From: Branchiostoma floridae
Lineage: Eukaryota; Chordata; Leptocardii; Amphioxiformes; Branchiostomatidae
Direction of reading: 5' to 3'
Assembly: GCF_000003815.2 (NCBI RefSeq)
Contig: NC_049996.1
Span: forward strand, 4,535,482 to 4,599,481
Length of the DNA: 64,000 nt
Shown one piece after another: positions 51,560-62,929 of the stretch. Both the position numbers and the translations under genes were made by a program. Position 1 is the first letter of the stretch. Every line of letters begins with the position of its first letter. The notes beneath the pieces are model-generated. The model was not told where the DNA came from, did not search any database, and saw only the letters and a list, made by a program, of their open reading frames with translations.

Positions 51560-52900
51560 AACGCCAGAAATTTGCCGGTGAAAACGGCGCGCCGTAAGCG
51601 GGGAGGCCGGGGCTTCGGATCGTGGTTCCACACTTCGGCTGTTTTGATGTCATCGGCAAGTTTCTAGCATTCACGAAGGCGAAGCGCCGAGCTGTTTTCC
51701 CCGACGATCGCCCCGATTTGGCCGGGCGGCGATCCAAACGCGCCAAATTTTGGGCCGCGTGCCCCTCAGAAACGGAGGATATGTGACTGAAGCGGCACAA
51801 ATAGAACCTTTTTTGACGCTATGGATGAAGAATTTCAAGGTAAAATACTTGACACAATTTGTAGTGTTTGGGGGAGGGGGGCATGTTGAAGAAAATGTGC
51901 TTTTGAACAATTTTTTCTCAAGTCAATCCCAGCAATATAATTTCTATGCAGTGTTTCTTTATCCATGTTTTAGTCATGAAACTTACATGTATGTAAAATG
52001 TTTCTTAGTAATTTTTTATTCTTAGTTTATTGCTTTCTTTAGCATATTTTACATATGGATCATTGATTGGCCTGTTGTGTACTACTAGTATTTATTTTCA
52101 CTTGTTGAACTTGAGGCACCATGGTAACTTGAGGTACCTATGCCCAATTTTTAAGAAAATCTCAATTGTATTTTCAATGTCATCGTTACTGTTGGTGTGA
52201 ATCATCCCTTGCCTCGTTCCAAGACTAAAATACCATTTTGTATTTTTTTCACTTGTTGAACTTGAGGCACCGTGCCCCCTGATATGGGTCAGCCGGGTAA
52301 CCTATGCCCAAATTTTTCAAAACACTAATGGCATTTTTGTTAACGTGAAAAATGTGTGCAACCAGATTGTGTATTCTTTGTCAGATTGTGCCAAGGGTTT
52401 TTCTGGTGTAGCAAAAATCATAAATATGTACTTACCTGCAATATTATACTCTTGTCTCTACTATCAGCCAGGTTCCTACCGACCGGGCGAGGTTGTCGCA
52501 GTTGGTACTGAGGTTCAGTCGCAGAAGATGGCTCAGAAACAGTGACACTTACCTCCTTCCATCTTGTTGCAGGTATTTATATACTTAATCAATGATAATA
52601 AGTTAATCTATTCCTTACCCCAACTTGCCTTTCTTTCTTTATTGAATTCTTCATTTCATTATTGGATCATTCTGAATCTTTCGTCACAAGAAAGAAAGAA
52701 GTCATAAGTCATAAGAAAGATGATGATGTAGATGAACATCAGACGTGGTACTGGAGTAGGTCGTCATCCCCTCAGATGGAAGAACATTATCACCATGATG
52801 GTAGACATGTTAATCATGAAACTCAAATAATTTTGTTTTTCAGGTGGAGTGTAGATTGCACCAAGTACCAGATGTAGCTGATATAAGACCGGAGAGCGGA
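51560..52900 (+). other. GC-rich block with splice-like signals, possible small transcript
   Basis: 51580-51780 is markedly GC/CpG-rich compared with its surroundings. A donor-like CAAG|GTAAAA follows 51839. An acceptor-like CTACTATCAG precedes 52468, and a second acceptor TTTTTCAG ends near 52843. Joining frame 51815-51839 to 52468-52545 keeps an open phase, but gives only about 30 residues from an ATG, so it may be non-coding or a false lead. A minus-strand frame of 103 codons (51489-51800) has no motif. Confidence 0.25.
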
Positions 52901-54066
52901 GCGGAGATATTGAATGGTAGAGGTCAACCATAATGTTGACAAGTTGTGCAGCCAGTGCTATTAGCATTAAGTTTGTTAAAGAATACTGTTGCTACCAGTA
53001 ACCACAGAAAATGATAAGTAAGCCTGTTTTTTTTGTAAAAAGTAGTTTACATTGCATTATACTATTTATAGTATTGATTAAATAAGGAGAAGTTCATGTA
53101 CCTGCAAGTACATCAAAGAAATCTGTGTCGATTGTATGTATCCTGAAGACTGAGCCTTTGACCTTGAAAAATGTTGAACTTGTCCTAATAAATTTAGTGT
53201 TTACACAATGTCTACCTATTGATATTTTATCTCTTATTAGTACAAACATCTGTCTTCTATATTTTATTACAAATGTATTTAAGTGTAAAGTTGTACTGTT
53301 GATACAGTATAACATCATGGCTCAACATGAAAATAATGCGACATATTCACACACTTACCTTTCACCTTGACCAAGTTGACCTTGTTATAAGGCAATTAAT
53401 ATTGCTGATATTCTATAGATGTGACATTGTTGGTAATATAAGATACCATAATGTTGTGTACATTGCAAAAGTATATGAAGTATGATATTTAATCTTCTAC
53501 AATGCGACTCAACTGGTGCAAAAAACACCATTGACTGTAACCCAAAATGTGTACTTTTAAACCCAAATCTACTTATTTCTTAAAGAATAAGGTAAGATGA
53601 CAATTATTGTGTGAAAGGACACCAGTGGGTGCTGCATACATCGACCCTGTGTAAAAGCATAATAAAATGCCATGAATGTTCAGAACTCTGTGGAGTGATT
53701 CTATGTAGTACATATTACGGGGAAATAAGATAAAACAAGCTTTGCAGCCTTTACTTACCTTTTCATCACCCCTCAAAAAAGGTATTTTTTTATTCTCATC
53801 GTTTTTCGCGCAGCAGGCCATATCTTAGGGTAGGTTTTGGCAAATTTGTGGAGCCATATCTCAGCAACCCTTCAAGCTATTCGCTTCATCTAAAAAGCAT
53901 TTTACTCCTCTTGGTTAGCTCTTTCAGAAACAGTAAAAACAGTCATTGTATTGTGTTTTTGCCAAGGCACAGCATTTTGCCTTGCCGGGCTTGAAATTCT
54001 GACCTACTTTTTCCTGACGATATCCCTAACACGCGGCAAGGCACAACTTTTTTTAAAAAGATTTCT
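52901..54066. other. Intergenic, no gene recognised
   Basis: Short overlapping frames on both strands, no motif, AT-rich. Confidence 0.5.
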
Positions 54067-54067
54067 T

Positions 54068-54311
54068 GTTTCCTATGGTATTGTCTTACCATAGGAACTA
54101 TCCTAACATGATTTACATTTGTGTAACTTTTTGCATATGATCCTAACGATTTAGTGGTTAAACCAGTTTTTCTAGATAGCTGTACTGGTTTTGAATTGTT
54201 CTGACTAGTTCATTCTGCTTTTGCTGAAGAAGAGTGATGGATGTCACTCGAAACGTCCGGAAGTAAATATCCGATTTTTATCCAGTTGTAGAAATTGAAT
54301 TGTATTTGAAT
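54068..54311 (+). repeat. PLE left terminal repeat (pLTR)
   Basis: Starts at TTCCTATGGTATTGTCTTACC, ends GAATTGTATTTGAAT, and differs from the right copy at only a handful of positions. It includes a small hairpin (CCTATGGT...ACCATAGG) and the hammerhead-like motif. Confidence 0.85.
54222..54264 (+). ncRNA. Hammerhead ribozyme-like motif (left copy)
   Basis: CTGAAGA core, then a GAGTGA/TCACTC stem with loop TGGATG, then GAAACGTC, in which a two-base-pair stem III precedes the GUC cleavage triplet. CTTTTG before the core can pair with CGGAAG after it as stem I. One extra A lies between the core and stem II. Minimal hammerheads of this design are known from PLE terminal repeats. Activity is not shown. 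Confidence 0.65.
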
Positions 54312-54312
54312 A

Positions 54313-57300
54313 TTGCTTACCTGGATGTCTAACCTTCATAAACGTATCAAGGATCAATTTGGCAAGATTTGCCTGGACTCAGTACGTGAACTAGAGAACA
54401 CCGGCAGGAAGATTGCAGACTTCAGGAACCACCAGCGTTTCAACCTACGTTGTCTCAAAGAAGGAATCACCCCGGTAAGCTTTCATCTCAAAACTCCCAT
54501 CAAAGGCCACAAGGCAAGTAAGATCATCCACAACGTAGAAAAGAAATTGATCAACGAAAGAGTGCGACAGGTCAACTTCCAGCTGGACTGCCTGAAGGCG
54601 AAACAAAAGGACATCCAGAATTCACTTGAAACAGCGCCTACCGGCCGACATCTACAACGAAGTCCAAGACTTCACAAACCGTGGTCAACTCGCTCAACAC
54701 AACAAAGGCAAGACCAGACAACAGAACAAGTTTGACAGGCTACTGCAGAAGAACAACAGAAGCAGAGCGGACAGCGACCCCAACTGGAGAAGCTCCGAGA
54801 CTGCGACATCAAATAAGCCTGACGAAAGGTGGGTCAAAAACCTAAGCAGCCACACACTATCTGAACCGGAGAAATTACTACTATCCAAGGGACTCAATTT
54901 TGCTGTCACACCCCAACGTATCCCCACTGTTGACATAATCACAGAGACGGAATCAGCCATTCGCCGTGCCCGTCTGCCACACAAACAGGCCGAAGCCCTG
55001 CGCACCAAAGTTGCCACCACACTAAAAGTGTCCAAACCACCTGCAAACAACATTACTCAAGAAGAACAAGCTGCGCTCAAAGCCCTCTCTACCAACAAAG
55101 ACATCATAATTCTCCCAGCAGACAAAGGTAGATGTACTGTTGTTCTGGACAGAGAACAATACGACAGTAAAGTACAGGACCTTTTGTCAGACAACAACAC
55201 CTACCTACCCCTAAAGAAAGACCCCACTCCCACCTTTAAGGCGAAAATCACAGCTGCATTGAAAGAGCTACAGGACAAGAAAGCCATCGACAGAAAGACC
55301 TACCTGAAGATCTATCCGACCGGAGAACAGCCGCCAGCCTTCTATGGACTTCCTAACATCCACAAGAAGGAGGTACCACTGCGTCCAATTGTATCTAGCG
55401 TAGGATCCGTGACCTATGAACTGTCCAGATTTCTCGTTGATATCATAGGACCGTTAGTGGGCAAGTCGGAACACCACATCAAGAACAGTGCAGACTTTGT
55501 TAACAAGATAAAGGACATCCGGGTTGAGGAAGACGAGATAATCATCTCCTACGACGTGTGTTCCCTCTTCACCTCCATACCGCCAAAGAGAGCAGTTGCG
55601 GTGGTAAGGGATTTCCTCGAATCCGACACCACCCTGGGAGAGAGAACCAGCTTATCCTCCAAACAAATCTGTGATCTCTTAGAGCTCTGCCTGGGGTGCA
55701 CATACTTCGTCTACAATGGACAGTACTACCAACAGTTATATGGATGCGCTATGGGTTCTCCAGTATCCCCTATAGTTGTCAACTTGTACATGGAGAGATT
55801 TGAGACAGAAGCCCTGAGCACGTTCGCCGACACTCCGCCCGCCAACTGGTTCCGGTGTGACAGCGATCTCGCCCCCCCGTGATCTCTCCCCCCCGGGGGC
55901 GAAATCACTAGCGATCTCGCCCCCCCAGGGCGAAATCGCTAGCGATCTCGCCCTCCCCGGCTAGTGATCTCGCCCCCCTACCTCGCCCCCCTTTAGCGAT
56001 TTCGCCCCCCCCAAAAAAAGACGGGTTTACATGACATTTTAGAAGTTGATTGGTATAAATCGCAAAATGCAGTTTCAGAATGATATAAGTAAACGAGTTT
56101 GATACATAACTCCATTCATAGTATCAATAGTAACGTAATTACATGGTAATAAGATTGTTGAACTTGTTTCAGACAAGGAGGGTTGGGTCCCTTGTATTCC
56201 CATTATTGCATACCTGAGTCTTGACATAAGATGTATTTCATTGTATTCACCTGTCCTCAAACAACCTATATATCTCCAATATGAAGTCTCTACCATGAAG
56301 TGACCACAAAAGAACTATGTAATGTCTTTATTAATTATGCAAATATTAGGTATTAATTAGAATAACGCACATTTTGGTATATGCACCTGGCCAAGGGATA
56401 TCTTCACCTCCAACATGACTGTTTTTTCTAGTATTTAGGAACTGATGCATTTACCCGTGTTTCTTAAGACTGGTACTTTACCAGTGTTTGTGTAGCATTT
56501 AGCAACAGCTATATCAACTTGCGCGTAGATAGTGTTTATAATGAGAAACTATTATTCACGTGTGTTTTTGTTAGTGCTTTGGAAATGTTTCCAGCACAAG
56601 AAAGAAAACAGTGACAAATTGAAAACATATAGCTGACGTATTCCGTACCATAGACGGTGTTGATTTATACGTTCGCAGTAGCACCTGTTCGCAGTGCCAC
56701 CTCAGCTGCAAAAATTGTCTTTTTCATTTCAATGTCATGTTTGCACCGAACAATATAGTATCGACTTTCGAGGTATAGCAGGCATCTTACGGTACGGTAA
56801 TAAGGTGCCATAAGGTACCAGGTAACACACCATACACGTTACTCCCCAGGTGCAGTATAGTACCAGGTAGCGCACCTGTAATATGTAGTAACCAGCTGCT
56901 CTTGGGGGGGGGGGCGAAAACGCTAAAGGGGGGCGAAAACGCTAGATCGCCGGGGGGGCGAGATCGCTGTCACACCGGTATTTGGATGACGCCTTCTCCA
57001 GACTGAAGAAGACGAATGCAGACAAGTTCTTCCAACATATCAACCAAATAGACGACAACATCAAGTTCACATAGGAGATGAGCCAGAACAACACAGTACC
57101 CTTCCTGGACTCCAAAGTCATTGTAGAGGAAGACGGACTTATCAATGTAGATGTGTACCGGAAACCAACCCACACCGACCAACACCTGGCCTTCCAATCC
57201 CATCATCCCTTAGAGCAGAAACTGGGTGTGATCAAAACCCTGTTTCACAGAGCGGACACCATCATCACTTCAGAGGAAGCCAAATCCAACGAGCACCGAC

Positions 57301-57911
57301 ACCTTAAGGACGCCCTGAACAAGTGTGGCTACAGACAATGGTCTTTCAACAAAGCCCTGAAACCATCTCATAAGTCCAAGAAACCTTCCAACAGTAAGCC
57401 ACTGGACAAGAAGAAGACGACAGTGAATGCCACAATACCGTACATCCAAGGAGTATCAGAGAGACTCCGGCGAATCCTACAGAACCTCAATATTGCTACC
57501 AACTTCAAACCCCACTCCATCCTCAGACAGAAGTTGGTCCATCCAAAGGACCGTGTGCAGAAAGGCACCAAGTCTGACGTCATCTACAGACTTAAGTGTG
57601 AAGGTCCACAGTGGAACGACACCTACATTGGAGAAACCATTCAACCACTGAAGGCAAGGTACAAACAACACTGCAGGGCTACAGCAAGTGGATACTCTTC
57701 TGCCATCTACCACCACACTCAACTACACCAAGGACATTCCTTCAGACTGGATACTACAGACATTCTTGACCGCGAACCACGGTGGTACGAACGGGGTGTC
57801 ACGGAGGCCATCTACGAGCGGATCTACAACCCCACCTTAAACCGGAAGGGAGGACAGCGCGTAGAACTTTCCAGCACATGGGACCCCGCCTTGCACCACA
57901 AAGGACAATAG
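54313..57911 (+). pseudogene. PLE reverse transcriptase-endonuclease, interrupted
   Basis: Piece 1 (54313 to about 54625) starts WMSNLHKRIKDQFG. Piece 2 (about 54626-55855, shifted one frame) holds the N-terminal and RT fingers/palm region: ILPADKGRCTVVLDR, FYGLPNIHKKEVPLRPI, ISYDVCSLFTSIP, MGSPVSPIVVNLYME. The palm motif YLDDAF lies beyond the inserted transposon at 56979-56996. Piece 3 runs from a TAG at 57072 to 57911 with PFLDSKV, VDVYRKPTHTDQHL and the C-terminal GIY-YIG-like endonuclease (VIYRLKCEG, TYIGETIQPLKARYKQH). Order and spacing are those of GIY-YIG-bearing PLEs of animals. Confidence 0.85.
55856..56974. mobile_element. Non-autonomous TIR transposon inside PLE, CCGG target duplication
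   Basis: 1119 bp. Inverted ends TGTGACAGCGATCTCGCCCC and GGGGCGAGATCGCTGTCACA, flanked by CCGG on both sides (55852-55855 and 56975-56978). Subterminal regions carry many copies of GCGATCTCGCCCCCC/GGGGGGCGAAAACGCTA, which could be transposase-binding sites. No transposase is encoded; the middle is AT-rich. TGT...ACA ends with a 4-bp duplication resemble Ginger-type transposons, but this assignment is an inference. Confidence 0.88.
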
Positions 57912-57913
57912 TT

Positions 57914-58155
57914 TTTTCCTATGGTATTGTCTGACCATAGGAACTATCCTAACATGATTTACTTTTTGTAACCTTTTGCATATGATCCTAACGATTTAGT
58001 GGTTAAACCAGTTTTTCTAGTTAGCTGTACTGGTATTGAATTGTTCTGTCTAGTTCATTCTGCTTTTGCTGAAGAAGAGTGATGGATGTCACTCGAAACG
58101 TCCGGAAGTAAATATCCGATTTTTATCCAGTTGTAGAGATTGAATTGTATTTGAA
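57914..58155 (+). repeat. PLE right terminal repeat (pLTR)
   Basis: Starts just after the stop of the frame at 57911 and is nearly identical to the left copy through GAATTGTATTTGAAT. Confidence 0.85.
58065..58107 (+). ncRNA. Hammerhead ribozyme-like motif (right copy)
   Basis: The sequence of the core, stem II, loop and GAAACGTC block is the same as in the left copy at 54222-54264, including the extra A after the core. Confidence 0.65.
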
Positions 58156-59090
58156 TTAATGGTGTAGAATTTGATACTTCTAATGGTTTATAAATAATGA
58201 TAACAGCATTCTACCATTATTTACCATTTTCTACCATTTTTTGTAAATGGTTCAGCGGGCTGGGAAGATAGCAATTCACACATCCTTGCAAAGTGTGGTT
58301 GGGTGCCATGCAACAATGGCCCACCACAAAGGATCCACCAGTGCCCAGCAGGGAAATCTAAAATTTACAAAATGATGCAACAATAAGGCATACTTTTATG
58401 GGGGCAATAAACTAATTTTACCATTTGGCAAAGTTTACAAATATTTGTAAATATTTGTAAATGTGAAATAATCCCACAGAGGTTTCACAATTATCGTAAA
58501 TAAAGATATTTTTGTACAGTTACTTTCAAATATTTCTAAAATATTCGAAGGAATTCAAATAGATGAGTATTTTCTTAGTCAATGTTTTGAAAAGAATTCG
58601 ATTATTGTGGCTTAGATATTCTTTTAATCAAAATGATTCAGACTAATTACAAATACCACCTAAAAACCCTCACGGTGACTTGGAATGGACTCAATGTCAA
58701 CCGAATGACCTGAAATTCAACTTGATGGGTGCCTTGGATATATGGCCCTGGGACTTGTCACAATGACATCCTCAAAACATACGTAAGAGTTGGAATAAAC
58801 GGTTATATCCAAGACGGTACAGGTTCGAAATACATATCACGTCTGATCAATACAGGAAACAAGTTCAAATCTAACCTTGACCTTATAACCCACATGGAAA
58901 TAAAGTGATAACAGGTGTGAGTTTCTTGATATTTCTTGTGTAATGACATGCCTTAAGGAAGAGTAGCAACCGTAATGTTTTGACTGAAAGGCCCAAACCT
59001 GCCCTATATTAGGAGTTTAAACGACAAGATAGGAATTCTGTGTGATGCCTATTACTCAGTTATGTTCCGTTAAAGATTAGAAAAAGATGT
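58156..59090. other. Intergenic, no gene recognised
   Basis: 58170-58500 contains TTTACCATTT/ACAAATATTTGTAAAT low-complexity words. The rest is unassigned. Confidence 0.5.
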
Positions 59091-59096
59091 CAGTAC

Positions 59097-59366
59097 CTCT
59101 TCTGTTGTAGAAGTCATATCGCTCCGGCGGGTTGCTATCAGCCAATTTTACTCCAAGTGTGTCCTTACTGGCCATACTCAGATAACAGATACTGTCTTTG
59201 GTGTCATAATCAAACGACAGACAGGATCCAGCAGGAACAAGAGATGTTCCAGCTAAACACCGTTTGGCGCACTCTTCCACGCTTATGCCTGCTATCTGTT
59301 CATCGTTGTGGCCTGGTAGCCCTTTTTTGTCGTAATGGTCAAACCAGGACAGCGACGTCTTTGCTC
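59097..59366 (-). CDS. PAN/Apple-domain exon (internal, isolated)
   Basis: A 270-bp phase 1-1 exon with acceptor TTGTTTCAG before 59366 and donor AGAG|GTACTG after 59097. The translation contains SLSWFDHYDKKGLPGHNDE, VEECAKRCL, SCLSFDYDTKDSICYL and ERYDFYNRR. The C...C...C.SFDY....C.L pattern is that of PAN/Apple domains, which mediate protein or carbohydrate binding in secreted and surface proteins. No start or stop codon belongs to it. Neighbouring exons are not visible within several kb, so it is either part of a gene with long introns or a stranded duplicate. Confidence 0.7.
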
Positions 59367-59424
59367 CTGAAACAACATGGTTGGTCTGTCAAGCAAACGT
59401 ATGATAAGAAGGTAAATATTCATC

Positions 59425-59845
59425 ATAACGTTTATTGCGCAACAATTGTACAAGGTACAAAGCATGGCATCTACTGATACATAACTACAGTTCTATAAGG
59501 TTAATCTGCTTAATACTAGGGTGCATGGTATGGGATGAAAATGGCCTTTTACAATCATGAGAGGGATTGATAGCGTCTAGACATTCTATGATATATTTTC
59601 CTATGTATACCATACAGGGGTTGTCACATGTCATAATGTAACTAACGGAGGGTCCCCTAACTTAAGTTTATTATCTAAGTCCATTGAGGTAAATCCGGGT
59701 ATGTAAGATGATAGCCTTGTGCACAATGAATTGCGTATAACAGAATGTTTGGGGCATACAATCCTAAAGTGATATTCATCTTCAATTTGCTCTGGACAGA
59801 ATGAAAAAACCCTATGGTCGATAGGATATTTTTGGAATCTGCCAA
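59425..59845 (-). mobile_element. LINE 3' end, same family as 3796-4227
   Basis: On plus, CGTTTATTGCGCAACAATTGTACAAGGTACAAAGCATGGCAT parallels the terminus at 3810-3850. The following ATATATTTTCCTATGTATACC and GTTGTCACATGTCAT blocks match the coding tail of the family. The minus-strand coding frame is broken. Confidence 0.65.
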
Positions 59846-60404
59846 TTTCTATGCTTCATTTGTGAGTCAAATATGTCACCACCACGCAAAACTTCAACTG
59901 GACAGGATGACAGGGCAACTTTGTCACAAATAATATGTACGTTACGTTGATGGTGGAGCTACGTTGTATTTCACGTTTACTGCATTGCCAATGGGAACAT
60001 ATACTTCTAGTAAGTGTTTTACGTGAAATGTCGTCGCTGAATGGCGCGTGTTTATATTTGACGGAAGTTCTTCTGAAATTGCGACAGAGTTCGTCCTCTT
60101 GTTACCAGAGTTCAAGACCTCCAAAATGGTAGAAAAGGAGAATATTAGGCAATGGTATATGATCTAAGAACCCTGGTAGTGTTGCAGACAACGTATGTCG
60201 GGAAGCATATGTTTAAATACTGTTTAACTATAATGCTACTTTTTTATTGCTTCCTTCCAAATACCCTATAAAGTTATACATCATTACAAAGGTTAAGGTC
60301 TCTATTTTTCAAAACATGTAGCATAGTTAAACCAGGTTGTTTTGTAACAATGACAGTTCGCAACCGTCAGTTCGCCACAAGGCAAGTCTTTTCGCAACAG
60401 TGAA
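59846..60404. other. Intergenic, no gene recognised
   Basis: No motif. Near 60170-60240 a GTGTTGCAGACAACGTATGT segment is distantly like the palindromic block at 28035-28125. Confidence 0.45.
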
Positions 60405-60605
60405 TGAAAGCATGATTGCATGAATGAATGAGTGAATGAATGAATGAACGAATGAATGAAATGAAGGAAGGAAGGAATGAATGGATGAATGAATGACAAT
60501 GAAGGAATGAAGAAATGAGTGAGTGAATGAATGCATGGTTGCATGAATGAATGAATGAATGATTGATTGAATGAATGAGTGAACGAGCGAATGAGTGAAT
60601 TAATG
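60405..60605. repeat. TGAA-type microsatellite (copy 2)
   Basis: Interrupted AATGAATGAATG array, placed at the same border of the complex repeat as in copy 1. Confidence 0.9.
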
Positions 60606-61225
60606 CACCCGTGGGTTTGGTAACACCATATGTTAATCAGATGACGTTATACCTAGTGACGTGTATCATCAGTCAGGCGGAGTCCAGATGGTACACTGAC
60701 TGAAGATCATGTCATTAGCATATAACATTACCAAACCCACTGGCGATAGCTGAATGAATATCTATCCTACACCAAGCCGGTAAGGTCTTGTAAGGCACAT
60801 TAAGTAGGAAGATTCATATTAATATTCTCATGTCATGTAAGGTCAGGAGAAGAAAAGCCTTCAAGCACAGCCAATGTTGAAAATCGCAAACCAAAGCCCC
60901 CCCCCCCCCTGCAATAAAAACCACTGCCGTTCGAAGACTGCAACGGAGGCTAGATTCCTCTGTCGTCTTATTACAACTTAATGGCATTAAATGCGCTAAG
61001 GGGTTGCATTGGGCATATGCCCATAGGATTGATTTCAATAACAGTTTTGGTACATGTTACTTTAAAATAAAACCAGATATGTAAAACCGGAAACTGGCCA
61101 ATACCCTGGATACAGTCACTTATTCTAACATTACCAGAGAAGGGGAACCTTCCTACCACTCTGTGAAAACCACAGAACAATCAGCCTTACAATTAGACAT
61201 GCTACGAGTAGTAAGGTACTTAGTA

Positions 61226-61501
61226 CATCCTCCTCCGCAGGGACATCCAACAGCCAAACTGCCTGTCTGGATGTACCCTGCTCTAAGGATGAACCCTTAG
61301 TTCCTGACCGATCTGCTTATAAACATTAATGAGGTTACCCTTATACATGCGAGACAGCTTTTGAAAACGGAAAGCCTATTCTCTGATTGGCTGACAGCTG
61401 GTTTGGGGGGGACGTCCACAGGAACTAAGAGTGACGGTTAAAAGAGCAGGGTTCATCCAGACAGGCGGTTTAACTGTTGGATGTCCCTGCGTAGGAGGAT
61501 G
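61226..61501. mobile_element. Inverted-repeat element with about 80-bp arms (copy 2)
   Basis: Same element as 36130-36410; starts CATCCTCCTCCGCAGGGACA and ends GTCCCTGCGTAGGAGGATG. Confidence 0.7.
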
Positions 61502-62073
61502 GTAAGGTAATGCTGATGGTTATCTTAAACAGACTGAAACCTCAGGCCAAGGCTCCCGTAGTTGAAGGAGCACCGAAGATCAGATTTTCAACTCAAGAGT
61601 CCTCGATGAGAAGTAACCCCAGCACCAACAAAGTCTGTACCATGTATTTGTTGACTATGAAAAGGGCCGCGTTCGGCCGGGTTTGGCATGGCGTTTTGTG
61701 GGTAGCTATGAAGAGGTACAATATTGTACCAAAGCTGACTAACTGCGTCCAACAGTCTCACGAAAAGTCCAGTAGTGGAGTACGTTTTGGTTAAGGCGCA
61801 GTAGGAGGACGATATAGATTGGCTGGCAGGAGGGGACGCAGAACTGGCCTAGTGGAACCATCAGACACTACCTCCAGGAAGCGTCGATGAAGGTTAGACA
61901 TCCAGGTGATAAGATATGCCAAACAGCAGGAAACATGGCATGTAGGTCAGTGCTGAAAAAGCCAGTTTAGGCCATACCAATTTAATTCATTGGTTCACGG
62001 ATTCGCTCGCTCCTATTTTTTGGAAAATAAAATAGTAAATAAAAATTACCACTTAGCAAATTTTTACCATTAA

Positions 62074-62539
62074 GGTCTCATTGATGTATTACTCCGCAAG
62101 TGGGTACCCTAAAAGAGATCCAAGCAAAAAATGAGCGGCTGCACGGACGCATGTTTTTAGCGGTGAGAAATTCCCTTTTTGCCAGCGGAACTGATCTCAA
62201 AAGTTAGATTGGTGAAAGCTTATTTGTAACTGAAGAAATTAGCACGTAAAGTTTTGCAGCCGCGCGCTAGGTCGGAGGTACACAGTCGTGGGTTCTGAGT
62301 GGTGCGGTTGTACAATAGCAGCGAAAAAGTGCCTTTTGTGGGGATTGACTAATCGTAGTTTGTAATTGATATAAAAAAAGCTTACATTGGCAATTTTTTC
62401 CCACGATATAGGGTAAATGTGCTCGACATAGAATGAAAAATCTGCTGAAATTTCACGTAGCTTCATTATGAACGCGCCTATTTAAACCACGAATCAATAC
62501 ATAGAAGTCTATGGGAAGAAGAAACTCATCAATGAGACC
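62074..62539. mobile_element. MITE with TTAA target duplication
   Basis: 466 bp with inverted ends GGTCTCATTGATG and CATCAATGAGACC, flanked by TTAA at 62070-62073 and 62540-62543. Copy 1 of the repeat has one TTAA at the same place (ACCATTAATGAAACC). TTAA specificity is that of piggyBac or Kolobok transposases. No coding capacity; a 75-codon minus-strand frame inside has no motif. Confidence 0.88.
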
Positions 62540-62715
62540 TTAATGAAACCATTCACCAACTTTCTGGTGTAGTAAATTGGCATTTATATTATAATCTGCT
62601 TAAAATGTGGGTGTTATTATTGCAGTTATATTTTTCATTCATGACGAATGGGACAAACATAAAAACTGACAATACTTTTGTAATTTTCAACAAACAGGTG
62701 CTGTTACTGTACAGT

Positions 62716-62929
62716 AATAGCGTTTTTGTACTTTTTTTCAAGCTGAAAACGTTTCGTTCTTTATGTTTTGGATTAGCCCTTATCTTTACACGAACCATTG
62801 TACAATTTTCATTTTTATTTTTTTTTCGCCCTGTCGCTCCATAATTTTTATGAAAAAAAAACGTGAACCAAGAAATTAAATTGTTGCGGCCTTAATGACA
62901 AACAACGAGAAGTAAATGACAGGAAATAT
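62716..62929. other. Unassigned sequence
   Basis: T-rich, nothing recognised. Confidence 0.45.

Larger units (their letters stand above)
54068..58155 (+). mobile_element. Penelope-like retroelement (PLE), decayed, with GIY-YIG end
   Basis: Bounded by two near-identical repeats of about 240 bp (54068-54311 and 57914-58155). Between them is an RT plus GIY-YIG-type frame, split by one frameshift (near 54620), a TIR transposon insertion (55856-56974) and an in-frame TAG (57072-57074). PLEs encode a telomerase-related reverse transcriptase and use target-primed insertion. The element is not functional in its present form. Confidence 0.88.
60606..62715. repeat. Complex repeat copy 2, not split by the LTR element
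   Basis: Closely similar to 34996-36725 plus 50499-50925. At 61810-61816 it reads through GACGATATAGATTGG with a single TATA, i.e. the pre-insertion site of the LTR element. It lacks the CTGTAAATG MITE and the left half of the G/C foldback, but has an extra 466-bp TTAA-flanked MITE. Confidence 0.85.

Noticed and set aside
51489-51910. GC-rich minus-strand frames possibly encoding a DNA-binding domain
   Set aside because: I looked for a THAP-type C2CH pattern and did not find the required cysteines and histidine in any frame.
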